Source: Lentisphaerota bacterium (lineage in GTDB: Bacteria; Verrucomicrobiota; Kiritimatiellia; UBA8416; JAFGTH01). From it: a DNA stretch of 10,698 nt. The stretch lies in assembly GCA_016934225.1 (NCBI GenBank), contig JAFGTH010000254.1:1-10698 (forward strand). Reading direction: 5' to 3'. Within the stretch, counting starts at the first letter, position 1. Each line of letters begins with the position of its first letter. The translations under genes and the position numbers were made by a program. Positions 7,406 through 10,698 of this stretch are shown here, in pieces. The notes below the pieces were generated by a model. The model was not told where the DNA came from. It searched no databases and saw nothing but the letters and a program-made list of their open reading frames with translations.

Positions 7406-10054
7406 TTACTCCTCGGTTACCGTATTGTTGGTGTTAGGCAGCACAATAGACACTGCCACTCGATCTCTCGAGAGTATTGTCCGTGTTGCTTCCAAGACTT
7501 CTTTTCGTGTTATTGTTTCAAATCGCTTGCGAGTAGTGAACATATGTGAATAGCCGAGTCCATGGAGTTCGTCAAGTGCGCATCTGGTAGCAACAGCCAT
7601 ATTATTTTGCAGGGACATCTCATAACCTGCGATGATTTGGTTTCGCGCTCGCTCGAATTCTGTTAAGCTGAGTCCGTCGGACGATATGCGATCAATTTCT
7701 TTCAATATAATGGCCTCCACTTCCGGAACGACATCTTCGCGGGTTCCGGCGTACAAGACGAAATTGCCCGGTTGAAGATCGGCTTGTTGGTATGCGCCGA
7801 TATAATAGACCATGCCTCGTTTTTCTCTGATCTCCATAGCCAGAGTTGACGACAAGCCGCTGAGCGTGGTTTGCAGCACGGATAGCGCATCAACACGACG
7901 GTCTTTCATGTCAACGCCTGGTGCGCCTATCAGAACAATAGACTGTTCCCTTGGCTCTTTTACTTGCGACCTGGTTGGTAGTGAAGGGATCTTTATGGTG
8001 TGGGTTTTGGCGTTGCTGGATGGTTGTGTTGGAATCCTGCGCAGGTATTTCTGGCAGAGTGTTTCGGCCTGTGCCTGAGTTATGTCGCCGAAAACTGATA
8101 TTGTGATATTGCCGGCGGTAACGTGTTTCTTCCAATGTTCCACAAGGTTATTTCGCGAAATGGCTTTGACGGTTTCTTCGGTTCCAAGAGGACTCCATCT
8201 GTATGGGTGGTCAGGGAAAAGCGCTTTTGCCAATTCCATCTGTGCCACATGCATAGGGCGGTCTCGCTGTCGGCTAATGGCTGCTATTTGTATGATTTTT
8301 TCTTTCTCAATTTCTTTTTCCGGAAAAGTCGGATTGATCAATGAATCGGCAAGTATTTCCAGCACGAGTTTGATATCCGAAGACAGGCATTTTGCGCGAA
8401 GCCCAAAATCGTTTCTACTGGAAAAAGCGGACATCTCTGCGCCAATTGTCTCAAGTTTCTCGGCGATCTGATCGCTTGTTTGTTGTCGTGTTCCGCGTGA
8501 CAGAAGGTTGGCCATTAACCTGGTGATGCCGTTATTGGATGCATCTTCAGATAATAATCCGCCTTGGCAAGCAATCACCATGTATACAAACGGCAGTCTT
8601 ACATCTTGGCGAGTCAGGAGGGGAATGCCTGTGGGTAATACTGTTTTCTGAACACAGGAGGCGGGAATCTGTTCGAAATCCGGATGTTCTTTCTTCATGT
8701 CGGATGGCGCGAGAATAACCAATGTGCTGTTATCGGGGTGTAGATATTTTTGGATTGTTTCCCGCAAGTGTTTTGCCGTCACAGCGTTCACCTGTTCCAG
8801 GTATTTGATCGAAAAACCGGCGTCTCCGGCATAGAACTGTCCGCTTGCATAGCTGCCTGCTTTGCCTTTCATGGTTTGAAGACTTGCCAATTCTGAGCAA
8901 AGAATTGTTCGTTGCGCCTTGGTTATTTCCTTGCGCGAGAATTTGAGCGAGCGCCATGAATTCAATTCGCGTTCAATTGCGGTAATCACATCTTTTTCTT
9001 TGCCCGGATCGAAAGAGGCGGAGATGCCGAAAAGTCCCGGTTCCCGAGGTGTATATGACCATGCGTTGATGGAATGCACAAGTCGAAGATTTTCCTTGAG
9101 ACGCTTGTTTAGTCTGGAACTTCTGCCGTGTCCTACGATTTGTGCCAGCACGTCGAGTACAGGAGCGTCTTTATGTGTTATAGCGACGGTATGGTATGCT
9201 ATTTCCAGTTGAGTTAAACTGTATTCTCCGATTTGGCGTTCAAAACGCGGTGACAGATGCCGCGGTTCTTGAGGCAGGTTCACATGGGACCACGATTGTC
9301 TCTTAAATGGTTCAAAGACTTTATTTATTTCCTGTTTCGTTTCGTCCAAGCCGACATTTCCTACGATAACGATCATGATATTGTCAGGAACGTAATGACG
9401 TTTGAAGAATGTGCGTATATCATTGACCGTAATTTGGCGAAAGACATCTTCATAACCGATGACTGGAACGCGGTATGGATGTTGATCGTAGGCTGTGCGC
9501 ATGAGAAGTTTGGAAATGACGCGGTTCGGATCGTCCTCGCCCATTGCGAATTCGCGAAGTATCACGTTCTTTTCTTTAATCCATTCTTCCTCTGGGAATT
9601 TGGCGTTCATTACGGCGTCTGCCAGAACATCGAGACCCACTTTCCATTTATTGGCCGGCAAGTCGGCATGAAACACCGTACGGTCCAGCGCCGTATAGGC
9701 ATTAATGAAGCCTCCTGCATTGTTGATTTCCCTGGAAATATCGCCTGGATTTCGTTTGTCGGTTCCTTTGAATATCATGTGTTCTATTGCGTGGGACAAG
9801 CCTGCGCCCAAGTGTTCTTGCTCATGAGAAGATCCTACACCGACCCATATTTGCAGTGATACTACCGGCGCTGAGCGATCTTCTCTTACAAGGCAAAGCA
9901 TGCCATTGGGCAAATAGAAACGAGCAATATTGGCGGCATCGTCTTTCAGTGCCGCAAACGCGTGCGAATGTATCGGCGCTTTATCCCGAGCGCTTGTCAC
10001 GGATGCCGGGATGCAAGCGATGAGCACGGCTGCAAAAAGCGACAGAATTCTCAT
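7406..10054 (-). CDS. Exported M16 family zinc metalloprotease (fused active and inactive halves)
   Basis: An 882-residue peptidase of the pitrilysin/insulinase M16 family, expected to cleave peptides or small proteins outside the cytoplasm. The inverted zinc motif H-x-x-E-H is complete (H88, E91, H92) and the third ligand E168 lies 76 residues after H92, as the family requires. The second half (about 475-875) repeats the fold, but the matching positions are R512, A515 and N516, so it is catalytically dead. It keeps the R-x-x-x-Y element near R746-Y750 that M16 enzymes use for substrate binding. The ATG at 10054 opens a secretion signal with hydrophobic residues 3-16. Cleavage after T-S-A (20-22) is possible, but L-I-A-C (11-14) also fits a lipobox, so it may be a lipoprotein. 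The frame runs on upstream to 10321, but that part overlaps the preceding gene and lacks a signal peptide. No clear ribosome site precedes 10054. The substrate is unknown. Confidence 0.93.
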   Translation of the reverse strand: MRILSLFAAVLIACIPASVTSARDKAPIHSHAFAALKDDAANIARFYLPNGMLCLVREDRSAPVVSLQIWVGVGSSHEQEHLGAGLSHAIEHMIFKGTDKRNPGDISREINNAGGFINAYTALDRTVFHADLPANKWKVGLDVLADAVMNAKFPEEEWIKEKNVILREFAMGEDDPNRVISKLLMRTAYDQHPYRVPVIGYEDVFRQITVNDIRTFFKRHYVPDNIMIVIVGNVGLDETKQEINKVFEPFKRQSWSHVNLPQEPRHLSPRFERQIGEYSLTQLEIAYHTVAITHKDAPVLDVLAQIVGHGRSSRLNKRLKENLRLVHSINAWSYTPREPGLFGISASFDPGKEKDVITAIERELNSWRSLKFSRKEITKAQRTILCSELASLQTMKGKAGSYASGQFYAGDAGFSIKYLEQVNAVTAKHLRETIQKYLHPDNSTLVILAPSDMKKEHPDFEQIPASCVQKTVLPTGIPLLTRQDVRLPFVYMVIACQGGLLSEDASNNGITRLMANLLSRGTRQQTSDQIAEKLETIGAEMSAFSSRNDFGLRAKCLSSDIKLVLEILADSLINPTFPEKEIEKEKIIQIAAISRQRDRPMHVAQMELAKALFPDHPYRWSPLGTEETVKAISRNNLVEHWKKHVTAGNITISVFGDITQAQAETLCQKYLRRIPTQPSSNAKTHTIKIPSLPTRSQVKEPREQSIVLIGAPGVDMKDRRVDALSVLQTTLSGLSSTLAMEIREKRGMVYYIGAYQQADLQPGNFVLYAGTREDVVPEVEAIILKEIDRISSDGLSLTEFERARNQIIAGYEMSLQNNMAVATRCALDELHGLGYSHMFTTRKRFETITRKEVLEATRTILSRDRVAVSIVLPNTNNTVTEE
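7409..7414 (-). promoter_or_regulatory. Ribosome binding site of the DUF1844 gene
   Basis: GAGGAG on the minus strand, 6 bases before the ATG. It directly abuts the TAA stop of the protease gene (7406-7408), the arrangement expected for coupled translation within one transcript. It is the strongest Shine-Dalgarno sequence seen in the window. Confidence 0.75.
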
Positions 10055-10091
10055 ATCAGGTCTATTTAATGAAGCAAAGCGAATCGTTATA

Positions 10092-10559
10092 TCAATCGGT
10101 TCGGCCTCGATCCGGTTTTTCAGTGTTGGATTTGGCCCTTGTTTTTCGAATTGGTTGTGTCGTTTCCCTTGCAGTTTTGCTTGGGAGAAACGGTTTGATG
10201 AATGCATCGGTAAAGTCATAACCATGTACGAAGTCTTCTTTTTTATCTTCCTTTGTGCTGCCAAGCGCTTCGAATTCCACGAGATTGAACACGATTTCGC
10301 CAAAATCTTCGGTTCGGGCAATTCCCCATGTTTTCAACACCGTAAGAGCCATGGGGCCGAATTCCTGAAGTGCGTAGCTGCGCATTCCATTGAGTAGTTC
10401 TTGTGCGGTGACATGTCTGCCTGTACCACAAGACGGTTTCTTGAGCGTTTTCGATGTATGATCCAGCGCCTCTCGCACGAAGAGATATGCATCCGGACTA
10501 TACCGAGAATCCTTCATTCGTATTTCGTTCACTATGTCCATAAAATGAGGTGAGTACAT
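10092..10559 (-). CDS. Minf_1886-like conserved protein (Verrucomicrobia/Planctomycetes-restricted family)
   Basis: A 155-residue protein of unknown function, without signal peptide or membrane segment. Residues about 5-127 match my recollection of the Minf_1886 / 'Verruc_Plancto-restricted' family: Y20-S-P-D-A-Y-L-F-V-R-E-A-L-D (20-33), R48-H-V (48-50), Q-E-L-L-N-G (53-58), F67-G-P-M-A-L-T-V-L (67-75), W78-G-I, D85-F-G-E-I-V-F-N-L-V (85-94), D109-F, Y114-D-F and K122-P-F-L-P-S (122-127). A basic tail (128-155) goes beyond the usual family end. The ATG at 10559 is chosen because it begins 5 bp after the HIT gene stop and just ahead of the conserved domain. A longer frame to 10640 would overlap the HIT gene and add a non-conserved lysine/arginine-rich segment. 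No clear Shine-Dalgarno site is seen. The protease gene starts 37 bp downstream. Its position next to HIT suggests a housekeeping neighbourhood, but the role is unknown. Confidence 0.85.
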   Translation of the reverse strand: MYSPHFMDIVNEIRMKDSRYSPDAYLFVREALDHTSKTLKKPSCGTGRHVTAQELLNGMRSYALQEFGPMALTVLKTWGIARTEDFGEIVFNLVEFEALGSTKEDKKEDFVHGYDFTDAFIKPFLPSKTARETTQPIRKTRAKSNTEKPDRGRTD

Positions 10560-10564
10560 GTTTT

Positions 10565-10698
10565 TTATTCGACGGCATTTTTTATTTTTACCGCGAAACT
10601 CTCCATTTCTTGTGTATTTAAATATTTGCCGGGTATCCATGCCGTTGAATTCCTGGCTTTTTCAAATCTGGGTATTACATGAAAATGAATATGAGGCA
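10565..10698 (-). CDS. HIT (histidine triad) family protein, C-terminal fragment cut by window edge
   Basis: The last 43 codons of a gene entering from beyond the right edge, read in the frame starting at base 10696 and ending with TAA at 10565-10567. The visible product opens with P-H-I-H-F-H-V-I-P-R, the H-x-H-x-H-x-x signature of HIT nucleotide hydrolases and transferases, in which the middle histidine is the catalytic nucleophile. A W-I-P-G-K-Y segment (20-25) and a final helix (about 28-43) follow, as is usual after this motif. The N-terminal three quarters of the protein lie outside the window, so subgroup and substrate cannot be given. The next gene starts 5 bp after the stop, which indicates an operon. 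The match is short but the motif is distinctive. Confidence 0.85.
   Translation of the reverse strand, partial: PHIHFHVIPRFEKARNSTAWIPGKYLNTQEMESFAVKIKNAVE

Noticed and set aside
9257..9859. 200-codon plus-strand frame opposite the protease
   Set aside because: It is antisense to the M16 catalytic domain, whose zinc motif and spacing are intact. No domain is recognisable in the plus-strand product.
10055..10321. 89-codon N-terminal extension of the protease
   Set aside because: It would overlap the Minf_1886-like gene and place a secretion signal in the interior. The ATG at 10054 gives a proper signal peptide.
10560..10640. 27-codon N-terminal extension of the Minf_1886-like protein, with a passable AGGA site upstream
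   Set aside because: It overlaps the HIT coding sequence in another frame and adds a basic stretch that is not part of the family as I know it.
1..10698. Mobile element, defence system, CRISPR array or RNA gene
   Set aside because: No transposase, integrase, repeat-spacer pattern, tRNA-like fold or defence-family motif was seen on either strand. The genes look like ordinary chromosomal ones.

Overview
The window looks like chromosomal DNA of a bacterium from the Planctomycetes-Verrucomicrobia-Chlamydiae (PVC) group, most likely Verrucomicrobiota, Lentisphaerota or Kiritimatiellota. The main pointers are a protein resembling the small 'Minf_1886 / Verruc_Plancto-restricted' family (recalled as TIGR04138), a DUF1844 protein, and a very large membrane protein of repeated beta-rich modules. 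This placement rests on family recognition and was not checked by a search. No RNA genes, insertion sequences, CRISPR arrays, integration sites or prophage genes were seen.

Left part (1-6075, + strand): the 3' portion of one giant gene that is open at the left edge. The visible product is at least 2,024 residues. It has a repeat-built half, a six-helix membrane block, a second half homologous to the first, a helical tail and a last transmembrane helix. The two halves align over about 680 residues, and each half holds three copies of a module of about 165-185 residues. The homology continues upstream of the first in-window ATG, so that ATG is internal.

Middle (6076-7009): a 65-bp gap between convergent genes, then a NarL/FixJ-type response regulator on the minus strand with no sensor kinase in view. 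Upstream of it is a 149-bp intergenic region with a small inverted repeat and a weak promoter candidate.

Right part (7010-10698, minus strand): a compact gene row. In transcription order it contains the C-terminal end of a HIT (histidine triad) protein cut by the window edge, a Minf_1886-like protein starting 5 bp after it, an exported M16 zinc metalloprotease of 882 residues with one active and one degenerate catalytic domain, and a DUF1844 protein starting 3 bp after the protease. The spacings suggest one transcript. A functional link between these genes, or with the giant protein and the regulator, is not shown by the sequence.
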